Assembly (NCBI GenBank): GCA_947623805.1
Contig: CANQHZ010000019.1
Location: 1-46,887, forward strand
DNA length: 46,887 bases
Source of the DNA: an uncultured Lachnospiraceae bacterium
GTDB lineage: Bacteria > Bacillota > Clostridia > Lachnospirales > Lachnospiraceae
Direction of reading: 5' to 3'
Below, piece after piece: positions 1 to 9,239 of this stretch; positions within the stretch are counted from its first letter, which is position 1, and the number at the start of each line of letters is the position of its first letter. The position numbers and the translations under genes were made by a program. Below the pieces are notes generated by a model, which was not told where the DNA came from, searched no databases, and worked only from the letters and a program-made list of their open reading frames with translations.

Positions 1-958
1 CCTTGCTAACACTAAAAAGGTTATTATACCCCCCTCCCTCATACAAATCCGACACCAACACCACCATAGTCCTATACGGAAACTCAATCAGCGACTCACA
101 ATACGCCAGCGCTCCCGCAATATTAGTCCCGCCCCCAAGCTGCACACTCATCAACACCTCCACAGGATCGCTCACATACCCGCTCAAATCCACAACATTA
201 GTGTCAAAAATCACCAGCTTAGTATCCAGCATAGGCAGCTTTGCAAAAATCCCCGCCATAACCGCACTGTGAATAACTGAATCCATCATCGAACCGCTCT
301 CATCAACACATATAACAACACGCCACTGGTTATACTTCTTCATACGCGCACTAAAATACACCTGCTTCAGCAAAAGCTGCCCATTCTCCGCGTCATAATT
401 CTTCAAATTCATACGTATAGTCTTTTTCATGTCAAGATTCCGCGCCGAACGTACAGGGCTGCTCTCACTCCTGTTAAGCCTCCCGAAAAACGACTTCCTA
501 AAATCCTGCTCAAGCTTTTCCATAAGCTCATCAGCAATCCTTTTAACCAGCTCACGCGCGACATTAAGCGCCTCGCCCTTCATAAGATGCTTTAAGCTGA
601 GTATCGTCTTTAGCAGCTCCTTATTCGGCTCAAGCTTTTTTAATACCTCTGGATCGGACAAAAGCTCCGTCATATTATATTTTTCAAGCGCATGGCGCTC
701 CATAATCTCCACAGTGCGCTTAGGGAAAAGCGTCTTTACCTTCGCCAGCCACCCAGGCACGGAAAGCTTTGAATCCTCCCTGCCGCCGCTCCGCTCCTTC
801 CTTATCTCCTGCTCATCGCCGTACTCCCTCGAATACAGATAGTCAAGCGCCTGCTCCATATCCACAAGCCTTAAATCGTCCGAAAAGCTTATCTGCTCCG
901 CCGCATATCTGCCAAGCGCAAGCCGCCACCTGTTCATTATCTCCTGCTCGTCAGCCAT
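1..958 (-). CDS. VWA-domain protein (YehP-like), 3' end outside window
   Basis: About 319 residues are visible, read from an ATG at 958; the gene runs off the left edge. The N-terminal ~200 residues are charged and helical. A von Willebrand A domain follows with an intact metal-ion-dependent adhesion site: DESGS at residues 219-223, the Thr of GGGTN at about 278, and the Asp of LVSDLYEGG at about 304. The MIDAS suggests metal-dependent protein-protein binding in the cytoplasm; no signal peptide is visible. It follows the DUF5682 gene by 53 nt and the AAA+ gene before that, the same trio as E. coli yehL-yehM-yehP. In such systems the VWA protein usually acts as adaptor or substrate selector for the MoxR-type ATPase (family knowledge); the target here is unknown. 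YehP is about 378 aa, so only the last ~60 residues may be missing. Confidence 0.85.
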   Translation of the reverse strand, partial: MADEQEIMNRWRLALGRYAAEQISFSDDLRLVDMEQALDYLYSREYGDEQEIRKERSGGREDSKLSVPGWLAKVKTLFPKRTVEIMERHALEKYNMTELLSDPEVLKKLEPNKELLKTILSLKHLMKGEALNVARELVKRIADELMEKLEQDFRKSFFGRLNRSESSPVRSARNLDMKKTIRMNLKNYDAENGQLLLKQVYFSARMKKYNQWRVVICVDESGSMMDSVIHSAVMAGIFAKLPMLDTKLVIFDTNVVDLSGYVSDPVEVLMSVQLGGGTNIAGALAYCESLIEFPYRTMVVLVSDLYEGGGYNNLFSVSK

Positions 959-1011
959 CGTCCCTCTGCCACCTCCTTAGGACAGAAAATATCAATTCTC
1001 CACCATAGTCC

Positions 1012-3417
1012 TTATCCCAGCATCTGCGCCTTTGCATACTCGTCAAGCTGCCGCCCGTACTCATACCACTCAGGCAGCACCTCATTAAGCTCTGTAATAT
1101 CCTTCTTCTCTTTCCCATGAAGCCTTGCTGCGCTGCCCGCTATCTTGTCAATCTCGGCAGGCGTAAAATAAGTAAACGCCAGCCTAAGCTGCGGCAGAAG
1201 CTCCATAAACTCGCCGCTCCCCACAGCCCCAAAAAACTCATCAAGCAAGCCTACTATACTGTCCCCGATAAACACCAAGTCCTTCGCCGTGCAAAACAAT
1301 CCCCTGAAAAATACCGCCATCTGCATAAGCTGCTCCCTTGTCCCCGTCAGATACCCTCGGCAGATATTTTCCACAGTCCCAGAATCAGCGCGCCCGCTGC
1401 CGTACAAAATCCCGTAAATGCACCCATTCAGCCCCGCGTTTATATTCTGCGTCCTGCACATTTTGTCAAGCGCGTCAAAATAATCCTCCCTCTCCTGCCC
1501 CATATCAGAGGTTTTCCTCCCCGTAATCTGGTACAAAAGCTTCAAAGCGTCCATGCATTCCGTCAAAGTATCGTCCTGAATACACGCCATGGAAGGCAGC
1601 AGCGAAATTAGCTTTCTCACAGCCGTATGGAGCAGAGCGCCAAATTCAAGCCCTGTCTCATACAGACCGCCAAGCTCGTCAAGCATCACAAGCGACCTGA
1701 GGGCATCAGTTATCGAATAAAAGTCCGTATCCTGCAGAATAAGCTCATGCACCCTGTCATACACGGCATCAAGCTGCTGCGACAAGCCCATCTCAAACAC
1801 CTGCGTAAGAAGATATGCCGCATCGCCCGCGCCGTTTGCTTTTTTCAGGCGTTCGCCCACAAGACTTGCGGACGCCTCCTCCACAGTGCCGCCATGCACT
1901 GAAACATCTATCAGCGCGGAATGGACATTTATGCTCCACTTGTATTTCCACACCTCGCGAAGAAGATTTTTGTCCTTTTTGAGCTGTAAGTTTGGTCCTT
2001 TGACGCGCCTTGCAAATTCCGTGTCCAGAAACACCATTCTATGCAGGAACATACTAATCTGCCTGTGCTTTTTCCCTGAAAAAATAGAGAGCGTCAATTC
2101 ATTTTCAAGCGTCGTATCGCATTTGAGTCCAAAGCTTTTGCACTGCATGTTAAAATCCGTGATTATCGGCGGCACGTCAGCTCCGTCACAGAGCTTTCCC
2201 GAGCCGCTGCCTGTCATAAGCCTGCGCAGCGTTCTCACAGGCATATCAGTAGCGATATTGTACTCACCCTTCACATATGATGCCAGCACAGCATCAAAAA
2301 GCTCATACGCTCCCGCCTCGCGCTTGTTCCTAAGCTCACTCAGCCCACGCGTCATCTGCAGGGCGCATATCTCATCATATGTGGAAAGACAGTCTTCGCT
2401 TTTCCTTACTTCCTTGCCGACAGCCACAAGCATATCAAGCACTGCCGCTTCATACGGCTTTGAAATGGCAGCCTGATTTTTAATGCCGTTCCATATTTTC
2501 AAGTAAAAGCCCGCAAACGGCATGCCGCTCGCATAACCGTTAAGCGCGTCCGCAGCCTCCATTGAGTAGGGCATCATGTAAACGCTCTGGTTTTTGTCTA
2601 TGTCGCTTTTTTTCACCCTTTTTGCCTTCGCGCCCGCTTTAGCATTGTTTTCCTCCGACAAAAGCTTTGCAAGCGCAGGCGTATGAAACCCGCCTGTCAC
2701 TACAAGTATGCGCTGTTCTTTTCCGTCTCCGCATTTATGCTTGTCCGCCCACTGTATTATGCCCGACGCCATGTGCTGCTCACGCGCAAGACACCCCTCC
2801 TCCGCAAGCTCCTCATCTGGCGTATTCTCCCTTGCAAGCGCACAGTACGTAAGCAAATGCGAAAACCACGTCTTGCTGTCTTCATAAAGTCCGTTTATCT
2901 CAAAAAATTTTTCCCAAAATTCGTCAAAACTCCTAAGCCCTGTCTTTTCGCAGAGCTGTTTTAAGTATTCGTTTCGCGTGAGCAGATAGTCGTCATTGTA
3001 GCTGTTTTTGGCGTCATCCTTTAAAAGCCCTCTGCCCTGGGCTGATGCCGCAAGTATTTCCCCATAAGACAAATCTATAAACGCGCTGCTTATGCCTTTT
3101 TCGCCTGCCGTGCGCAGCGCCTCCAGCTCTGGGGAATATTCCAAAAACGGATAGTAGCACTTGTAATGCTGTTTGTCCTCGGATATGATGCCTGCCTTGT
3201 CATGATAGGCATAATATATCGCAAACGGCGCATGTGTTTCCTTATCCGTCATAATCGGGATAAGCGAATTGGCATTGTCTGGTCCTTCTATCAAGACGGC
3301 GTCGGGATGCCATTTTTCTATCACGTCCCTTACATGGAAAGCGCACGCGGGGCTGTGATGGCGTACTGGCAGAAGCCTTATTTCAGCCATTTCCTTGCTT
3401 CGTAATACTCTTTCCAT
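1012..3417 (-). CDS. DUF5682 family protein (YehM-like), middle member of AAA+/VWA trio
   Basis: A soluble protein of 801 residues. The N-terminus contains an RHHSPAC motif (around residues 18-24), then LIEGP, and later VTGGFHTPAL. This spacing recalls the His/Glu motifs of the TraB/EreA/ChaN-like fold, but that link is inference. The C-terminal half is mostly helical. The start is set at ATG 3417, which has GAGG seven bases upstream; a second in-frame ATG at 3390 is possible. The gene overlaps the end of the upstream AAA+ gene by 40 nt, so the two are probably translationally coupled. The VWA gene follows 53 nt downstream. The molecular activity is not known. The trio is conserved across distant bacteria, which suggests a chaperone-like or conflict-related role. 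Confidence 0.8.
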   Translation of the reverse strand: MERVLRSKEMAEIRLLPVRHHSPACAFHVRDVIEKWHPDAVLIEGPDNANSLIPIMTDKETHAPFAIYYAYHDKAGIISEDKQHYKCYYPFLEYSPELEALRTAGEKGISSAFIDLSYGEILAASAQGRGLLKDDAKNSYNDDYLLTRNEYLKQLCEKTGLRSFDEFWEKFFEINGLYEDSKTWFSHLLTYCALARENTPDEELAEEGCLAREQHMASGIIQWADKHKCGDGKEQRILVVTGGFHTPALAKLLSEENNAKAGAKAKRVKKSDIDKNQSVYMMPYSMEAADALNGYASGMPFAGFYLKIWNGIKNQAAISKPYEAAVLDMLVAVGKEVRKSEDCLSTYDEICALQMTRGLSELRNKREAGAYELFDAVLASYVKGEYNIATDMPVRTLRRLMTGSGSGKLCDGADVPPIITDFNMQCKSFGLKCDTTLENELTLSIFSGKKHRQISMFLHRMVFLDTEFARRVKGPNLQLKKDKNLLREVWKYKWSINVHSALIDVSVHGGTVEEASASLVGERLKKANGAGDAAYLLTQVFEMGLSQQLDAVYDRVHELILQDTDFYSITDALRSLVMLDELGGLYETGLEFGALLHTAVRKLISLLPSMACIQDDTLTECMDALKLLYQITGRKTSDMGQEREDYFDALDKMCRTQNINAGLNGCIYGILYGSGRADSGTVENICRGYLTGTREQLMQMAVFFRGLFCTAKDLVFIGDSIVGLLDEFFGAVGSGEFMELLPQLRLAFTYFTPAEIDKIAGSAARLHGKEKKDITELNEVLPEWYEYGRQLDEYAKAQMLG

Positions 3418-4487
3418 AATCCACCCTCTTTGGCGCTCTTGTCCTTGATCACCGTGTTGAAATATCCCTTTACTTTTTCCAAATCCTCTTTATTTTCCTT
3501 GGAAACGGCGCCCACCAGATTTTGCACAAGACAGTCAACGCTCATTCGCGAATCACCGTAATAGTAACCCGTGAGCATTGTCTGATAGTACACAGATACC
3601 GCCTCCGCCGTACTCATAACAGATACGGGCTTGTCAATCCTGTGTCCCATCGAAGATACGCCCTCCCTGAGCTCATGGTATGTAGATGCAAGCAGCTCCG
3701 CCACGTCCTCGTCCGCTTCCATTTTTATGTTGTTTTCGTCGGCAAGCTTTGCCACTTCGTTTAAGATAATCTGCTTTTCCATTGACGCTTCCCTTACGGG
3801 CATGACTGTCTCGAAATTAAAACGGCGCTTCAACGCGCTGCTCATCTCGTTTACGCCCTTGTCCCGCGTGTTCGCCGTGCCTATCACGTTGAAGCCCTGG
3901 CGTGCAAAAAGAAAACCGTCGTCGCCAAGCTCGGGCACATTAAGCACCTTGTCGCTGAGCACGCTTATAAGGCTATCCTGAATTTCCGCGGGTGTCCTTG
4001 TAATCTCCTCAAAGCGGGTGAGTATTCCTCTTTCCATTCCCACATAGAGCGGCGACGGCACAAGGGCTTCGCGGCTCGGTCCTTTGGCAAGCAAAAGCGC
4101 GTAGTTCCACGAATATTTTATCATATCCTCCGTAGTGCCTGCCGTGCCCTGTATCGTGTTGGTGCTTACCCCGCTTATCGCCGCGGACAAAAGCTCAGAA
4201 AGCATCGTTTTTGCCGTGCCTGGCTCGCCCACGAGCATAAGCCCGCGGTTGCCCGCGAGCGTGACTATGCAGCGCTCCACAAGCGCGTCGTTGCCAAAAT
4301 ACTTCTTTTCGATTTTGTATTCCTTTCCGTTGTACTCAATAGGCTTTGGGGTTCCCAGAATAAAAGTCCTTACCGCCTTGGGCGACATTTTCCAGTTTTC
4401 AGGCACTCTGCCTGTGTCAGTGCCCCTTAACGCCTCAAGCTCCTCCTTGTACCGCTCCTCTACGGGGGGTTTGATTGTTTCCTGCAT
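3378..4487 (-). CDS. MoxR-type AAA+ ATPase (YehL-like)
   Basis: 369 residues with one AAA+ module. Walker A is GEPGTAKT (about residues 87-94). The Walker B region reads RFEEITRTP, so the usual Asp of MoxR ATPases (ADEINRATP in the other copy of this window) is Glu here. Sensor 1 lies in IGTANTRD and the arginine finger in SSALKRRF. This variant Walker B probably belongs to the YehL branch and is not necessarily inactivating. It is the first gene of the AAA+/DUF5682/VWA trio, overlaps the next gene by 40 nt, and lies 105 nt after the ABC permease gene. GGAAGG lies about 13 nt before the ATG, a loose spacing. It likely acts as an ATP-driven remodeller delivering substrates with the VWA partner. 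Confidence 0.85.
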   Translation of the reverse strand: MQETIKPPVEERYKEELEALRGTDTGRVPENWKMSPKAVRTFILGTPKPIEYNGKEYKIEKKYFGNDALVERCIVTLAGNRGLMLVGEPGTAKTMLSELLSAAISGVSTNTIQGTAGTTEDMIKYSWNYALLLAKGPSREALVPSPLYVGMERGILTRFEEITRTPAEIQDSLISVLSDKVLNVPELGDDGFLFARQGFNVIGTANTRDKGVNEMSSALKRRFNFETVMPVREASMEKQIILNEVAKLADENNIKMEADEDVAELLASTYHELREGVSSMGHRIDKPVSVMSTAEAVSVYYQTMLTGYYYGDSRMSVDCLVQNLVGAVSKENKEDLEKVKGYFNTVIKDKSAKEGGLWKEYYEARKWLK

Positions 4488-4591
4488 AATTAGACCAGTT
4501 CCTTCCTATAATTTATTTTTTATGTATCTGCCAACGTTCGTTTAATAATGTAGCATCACGACTGCTCTTTACAATTGCCCATTTTATTTTA

Positions 4592-6667
4592 TCAATACAC
4601 CAAAAGCAAAGTAACAATCCCCGCTACAGCCCCAAGCATTGCAGGCTGGACTATTGTTATCGCAGAAGTGATAATACGATTTCGCTTGTAAAACCTATTT
4701 TTCTTAACATCAATCAGCACCTGCGCCATTCCCTGCATGGTACACAAAAACACTCCCGCAATTACGGCATAGTACACTGGAAATGTGACATTTCCCATAC
4801 TCTCATCTGTCTTAGCCTCCTCTGTCCCTATGCGTTTTATGTCAAGTCTGAAAGTCGTTTTCCCTGTCATATGAGGTCTTAGCGCTTCATAAACGCTGCT
4901 TTCGGTCAATCCTTCAAATCCCTCGCAACCTGCCATATACTCCGCAAACCACGAATACGCCTCCTTTTCAAAAAGCGTGCCGTAAAGCACTTCATCAACT
5001 ATACGCGCCGTCACTGCATCGCCGTCCTCATAAACAGTGATTAAATTCCTCGAATTACTGTCTGCGAAAGCATCCTCCAAATTCTGCGGCAACACATAAC
5101 CGCATTCCACATCACCTGAAAGCACAAGCCGCTTTACCTCGCCCTCATTCTCACACACGACAAAACTAACAAGTCCGTCATACTCTGAAAGCTCACTTTC
5201 AAACACTCCCGTCTCATCATACACTGCCGTATATATGCGCGTTTGTGACGCCCTTTCCGCCGATGCCACAGCCGCCGAAACTGCCACAGTAATCCCAAGG
5301 CACACCCAGAGGCTCTTTTGATGAATAATCCTTTTAAATAATATAAAAAACAACTGCGTTTTAAATGACACATATGTCACTTTATGCATAGGAATTAAAT
5401 CATCCTCGTTTCCCAAGTAAGGCATTGTCGCCCATGCCAGGAGAAGACACACAACGCACCATATTAAAAGTCCTGTAATAGCCTCCGAAAACCTGCCCAT
5501 GTTCCCTGTAAAAAGCATTGTAAAGCCTGACCTCAAATAAGATGCGGGCAAATATTTCCCTATTCCAATAACTATGTCAGGCAAAAGCGGCGTTGGAATA
5601 AAGCAGCCTGCCATATACCCCTGAAAAACCGCCAATATGCCGAAAACGACGAGCGCCCCCTGCGCTTCCTCAACAAGCTGATACACAAGCTGCGCATAAA
5701 TCGCCGCAAATAAAAGGCACACCATCGTCACTGCCAAAAGCTCCACAGCATTTCTTCCCGAAAACGCATACGACAGCAAATCCCTGACCTTTGGAAACAA
5801 CGGCAGCAAAAACGGCACTGCCAATATAATCAAAATAAGCGGCAGTGCAGCCATAGCGCGGCACAAAAGCTGCATCAAATATGTCACGCCCGCACGCCGC
5901 TTTATCATCCGCTGCTGCAGCCTCGGGCGCTTGCTGAAACCCCCAATAAACATACCCGCCAAAAGCGCAAGCAAAGCAAGAAACGCCCCCGCATAGTACA
6001 CGGCGTAACTGTTGTTTTCCGTGGCAGATAAAAGCTTTCTTTTAAAAAGTTTCTCCCTACCCCCCACCAGCTTCAGATTAAATCGGTTTATGTCATCATA
6101 CATTGACTGCAGACGCTCACCCTGCCCGAATTTGACACTTAAATCCGTCGCCGCATAAATCTGCGCCTGCGCCGTCTGCAGCATGCCTATCCCGGAATTG
6201 GCAAGCTCCTCAAAAATCCTGCTGCCCGTGACGTTTTCCCCCGCGCCATTTGCCGCGCTCTTGGGAAGATAGACAGTAGCAGGCGTATTGCTGCCCGAAA
6301 GTATCTCCTCCACCACATTTTCAGGCAGAACTATAAGCGCCGAAAGCTCGCCTTCTTCAAGCCTGCTTTTCCCGTCAGCCACAGTCATTTTTTCAAGACT
6401 GCAGAGGCTCTTGACGGACTCCATACTCTCTACATATGAAATGGCAAGCCGTGTGAGCATATCATCATTTGCAGCATAGCCTATCCTGACCAGTGGCTCG
6501 CCACTGCTTTCCTCAACGTTATTAAACGCACAAAAAGCAATCATACCGATTATCGCAAAAAAAACAATAATTGGTACAACTGCCCTTTTCAAAACAACGG
6601 GCAGCATTGACGCCGCCCGCTTGTATTCTGTTTTCAGCCAGATTAAATTACTCATAACACTGTTCAT
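4592..6667 (-). CDS. ABC-2 type transporter, tandem permease with truncated second half
   Basis: 691 residues. The first half (about 1-435) is a complete ABC2-type unit: one membrane helix near 27-47, a large extracytoplasmic domain, then five or so helices from about 222 to 420. A second unit starts near residue 450 with the same plan (helix, extracytoplasmic domain) but stops after only two more helices at LLLVY. About three helices expected from the family plan are absent, and the following 100 nt do not read as their continuation in any frame I could follow. The partner ATPase is encoded at 8517-9188. The substrate is unknown. It may still be functional if the first half pairs with another permease copy. 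Confidence 0.8.
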   Translation of the reverse strand: MNSVMSNLIWLKTEYKRAASMLPVVLKRAVVPIIVFFAIIGMIAFCAFNNVEESSGEPLVRIGYAANDDMLTRLAISYVESMESVKSLCSLEKMTVADGKSRLEEGELSALIVLPENVVEEILSGSNTPATVYLPKSAANGAGENVTGSRIFEELANSGIGMLQTAQAQIYAATDLSVKFGQGERLQSMYDDINRFNLKLVGGREKLFKRKLLSATENNSYAVYYAGAFLALLALLAGMFIGGFSKRPRLQQRMIKRRAGVTYLMQLLCRAMAALPLILIILAVPFLLPLFPKVRDLLSYAFSGRNAVELLAVTMVCLLFAAIYAQLVYQLVEEAQGALVVFGILAVFQGYMAGCFIPTPLLPDIVIGIGKYLPASYLRSGFTMLFTGNMGRFSEAITGLLIWCVVCLLLAWATMPYLGNEDDLIPMHKVTYVSFKTQLFFILFKRIIHQKSLWVCLGITVAVSAAVASAERASQTRIYTAVYDETGVFESELSEYDGLVSFVVCENEGEVKRLVLSGDVECGYVLPQNLEDAFADSNSRNLITVYEDGDAVTARIVDEVLYGTLFEKEAYSWFAEYMAGCEGFEGLTESSVYEALRPHMTGKTTFRLDIKRIGTEEAKTDESMGNVTFPVYYAVIAGVFLCTMQGMAQVLIDVKKNRFYKRNRIITSAITIVQPAMLGAVAGIVTLLLVY

Positions 6668-6730
6668 TTTTACTGCTGCGCATAAAATCAGAACGATAGC
6701 GACTTGAGATTATTTCTATATTATCCTATA

Positions 6731-8425
6731 TCAATAATAACTGTCCCCAAAGTCATATAAAACATTATAAATAAGCTCGTATATATCGTCCTCTGTCATA
6801 TCAAATACATTTACGGAGTTAGCGGGTATCTCTATATCTCCGTCAAACGGCTCTACTAAAAGGCTGCCTGTCAAAATCAGCTCCTCATCATCAAAACTCA
6901 ATGTCAGATTGTCAAGGTCTAGCGTGTAGCTCTCACCCTTTGTAATATCCGTAAACGCGCCGTTGCCCGTGAGCCCCATCGAATCATAACCCGCCTCAAT
7001 TGTAATGCCAAAGTCAAATGAATTGTCCGAGTATGTCCAATCATTCCAAAAAGTCAGCTCCAAATCATCGTCACTATTGTCACCGTAAAAATCAATGCCT
7101 ATATTATCACTGTAATTTTCATCTGTTACCTCTGCCACCCTGGTTAAGCTGATGCCTAGCTCCTCGCCGTCATCCGAGCCAAAGATTATATCTATGCTTA
7201 CATCGTCAAGCGTGCGCTCCTCACCCTCGAAGTCCGCCGTAAACTCAAAATACCCGTAATCACCCGACATATCTGTCCTGTCGCACATTATCTGCAGAAT
7301 GCGTCCCTCCTTGTCGAAGTACACGTTTATGACAAGGTCTTCGTCAAGCTGCATGCCAAGAAGCGTTTCCGTAACCTCGTCTATCTCATCCTTATAAGAG
7401 TCGTAGTCAGCGTCCTCGTCAACGTAATCAGCTAAGGATTTCTCAATCGTTTCAAGGTAGTAATCGCTCTCCATAATGTCATTCTTAATGCCTTCAAGAA
7501 ATGCGTTTGCGTCGTCCTTGGCTATTGTGATGGTGATGCCGCTGCATTGCGTGGTCTTTCCTCTTACTTCAAATTCCTTTTTTTCCTTGAGCTTGGCATA
7601 CTGTACTGTCTCCTTTATCTCTGACACACGCTGCGAAAGCTTGTCTATAAGCTCCTGCTCTGATTCAGAAAGGTCTGCGCCCGACGTAACCCCTTCAAGT
7701 ATTGCCTCGCTGTAGTCCTCTGGAATTTCCTCGCCGATAAGTTCTCTCCATGCGGAATTATTATAATCCTCAACAAATGTCGCGAAGTCAAGGCTGTAAA
7801 CGTCATCTGAAAGCATGGGAATATTAAGGTATATAACAGTATCGTCAACCGTAATATCAGCTATAGACATATTAAAGCCTGCGGCACCAGCGCTTATGCT
7901 GCAATTGCCCTGTTTATTCTTTGCATCTGAAACGCCGTCAAGCTCAACGCTTACATTTTCAATATCCTCTGAGGGCAGGCTGAATGATACATCAAGATTT
8001 ACATGCGAAGGCTGCTCACTGATTCTCTCTGACAGCGCCTTGAAATCAATTTTATCTGAAATTGATGTAGTGTACGCCTTCATTTCCTCCAAGATATTGT
8101 CCATGCCTGCCTTTAACATATCTTCGGGATTTTTGCTGCTAAGATTTCTTACGGCAACTGCCACAATTCCGATTATAAGCACTACCGCCAATGCAGCGAT
8201 AATTCCAATTATTATTCCCGCCTTACCTTTCTTTGGCTGCTGGTACTGCATTGCAGGATTAGGCTGCGGCTGACCATAGCTGTAGCTGCCATTCTGCGCC
8301 GGCTGATATGTCTGCCCATAACTGCCGTCTTGAGGCTGCTGTCCTTGAGCCGGCTTTTCCAAGCTTACTCCTCCGGATGCCGTTGTCTGTTGTCCGTTTT
8401 CTGTTACATTGTTGTTTTCTTCCAC
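6731..8425 (-). CDS. Membrane-anchored extracellular protein encoded between ABC ATPase and permease
   Basis: 564 residues from the GTG at 8425, which has AGGAG ten bases upstream. A longer TTG start at 8473 has no such site. The N-terminal ~65 residues are rich in Gln, Pro, Gly and Tyr and poorly structured. Next comes KKGKAG and one strong membrane helix of Ile/Val/Ala (about residues 70-91). The rest (about 470 residues) is acidic, Asp/Ser/Tyr-rich and beta-like, and should lie outside the cell. Related low-complexity-plus-one-helix proteins are common in Lachnospiraceae, but I do not recognise a named function. Its position between the ABC ATPase and the permease suggests a surface accessory or substrate-binding partner of that transporter (inference). 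Confidence 0.75.
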   Translation of the reverse strand: MEENNNVTENGQQTTASGGVSLEKPAQGQQPQDGSYGQTYQPAQNGSYSYGQPQPNPAMQYQQPKKGKAGIIIGIIAALAVVLIIGIVAVAVRNLSSKNPEDMLKAGMDNILEEMKAYTTSISDKIDFKALSERISEQPSHVNLDVSFSLPSEDIENVSVELDGVSDAKNKQGNCSISAGAAGFNMSIADITVDDTVIYLNIPMLSDDVYSLDFATFVEDYNNSAWRELIGEEIPEDYSEAILEGVTSGADLSESEQELIDKLSQRVSEIKETVQYAKLKEKKEFEVRGKTTQCSGITITIAKDDANAFLEGIKNDIMESDYYLETIEKSLADYVDEDADYDSYKDEIDEVTETLLGMQLDEDLVINVYFDKEGRILQIMCDRTDMSGDYGYFEFTADFEGEERTLDDVSIDIIFGSDDGEELGISLTRVAEVTDENYSDNIGIDFYGDNSDDDLELTFWNDWTYSDNSFDFGITIEAGYDSMGLTGNGAFTDITKGESYTLDLDNLTLSFDDEELILTGSLLVEPFDGDIEIPANSVNVFDMTEDDIYELIYNVLYDFGDSYY

Positions 8426-8516
8426 TTTTTCTTTTCTCCTCTTTGCTGCAAAACATTGCCTAAAGGCGGCCAAACGCCCTTTGCAATATTCCGCAATTAC
8501 CTTTTTTAACTACTTG

Positions 8517-9188
8517 TTACTGAATTTCATATAGTAATTTTTCCCCTCTAAGGTTTCTGTCTATCTCACTACAGCCTCCCCCCTTGAGGGCATAAATCCT
8601 ATCACATATATCAAGGTCGCTTTCCTCGTGCGTCGCAATCAAAATCGTGCCGCCCGACTGCCTGTAGCCTAAAAGCCACCTTCTAATATCCGCCTTTGCG
8701 GGCAAATCAAGCGCCGCGTCAGGCTCATCTAAAATTAAAACAGGCGGTTTTCCCGCCATTGCACAAGCTATGCTCACGCGCTTTTTCATACCGCCCGAAA
8801 GCCTTCCCGCTTTCATGCGGCACATCTTGTCTATACCGAGTGTTTTCAAAAAACCTTCATTTATCTCATGCTCCAAAAAACGCCTGTCACGATACCATAT
8901 AAGCAGATTGTCCTTTACGCTGAGCTCAGGTATCAGATTACTCTCCTGCGGCACATATCCCGTATAATTTTTATACATCCGCCTATCCGCTTTTGCTCCG
9001 TCAAAAAATATCTCGCCTCTGTCCGCATCGCGAAGTCCCGACAGGATATTGAGCAGCGTGGACTTGCCACAACCGTTTGCACCGACAATTCCTACGCACT
9101 GCCCTGCGCCCGCCGACAAGCTTACGCCGTTTAGGACTATTCTCCTGCCGTATACGCTTACTATGCCGTCTGCCACAACACGCTCCAT
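8517..9188 (-). CDS. ABC transporter ATP-binding protein
   Basis: 223 residues from ATG 9188, with GGAGG eleven bases before it. A GTG six codons upstream has no good ribosome site. Walker A is GANGCGKST, the Q-loop is VPQES, the signature is LSGGM, Walker B is VLILDEPDAAL, and the switch His is in ATHEESD. The length and motifs fit the single-domain ATPases that drive ABC-2 exporters. It sits 52 nt after the Rep_3 gene and starts the ABC set that includes the anchored protein (6731-8425) and the permease (4592-6667). Two copies would dimerise on the cytoplasmic face of the permease and power export of an unknown substrate. Confidence 0.9.
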   Translation of the reverse strand: MERVVADGIVSVYGRRIVLNGVSLSAGAGQCVGIVGANGCGKSTLLNILSGLRDADRGEIFFDGAKADRRMYKNYTGYVPQESNLIPELSVKDNLLIWYRDRRFLEHEINEGFLKTLGIDKMCRMKAGRLSGGMKKRVSIACAMAGKPPVLILDEPDAALDLPAKADIRRWLLGYRQSGGTILIATHEESDLDICDRIYALKGGGCSEIDRNLRGEKLLYEIQ

Positions 9189-9239
9189 TAAATCCAAGCC
9201 CTCCACGTTTTTTCAAATCCGCCGCCAAAAAACTGTCTT

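Noticed and set aside
28-36. Short poly-C run near the left edge as a second slippage site
   Set aside because: Only six bases in a row and the VWA reading frame is consistent through it; too short to call a switch.
1886-2476. Plus-strand Ser/Leu-rich frame inside the DUF5682 gene
   Set aside because: Composition typical of an antisense frame; no ribosome site and no neighbours on that strand.
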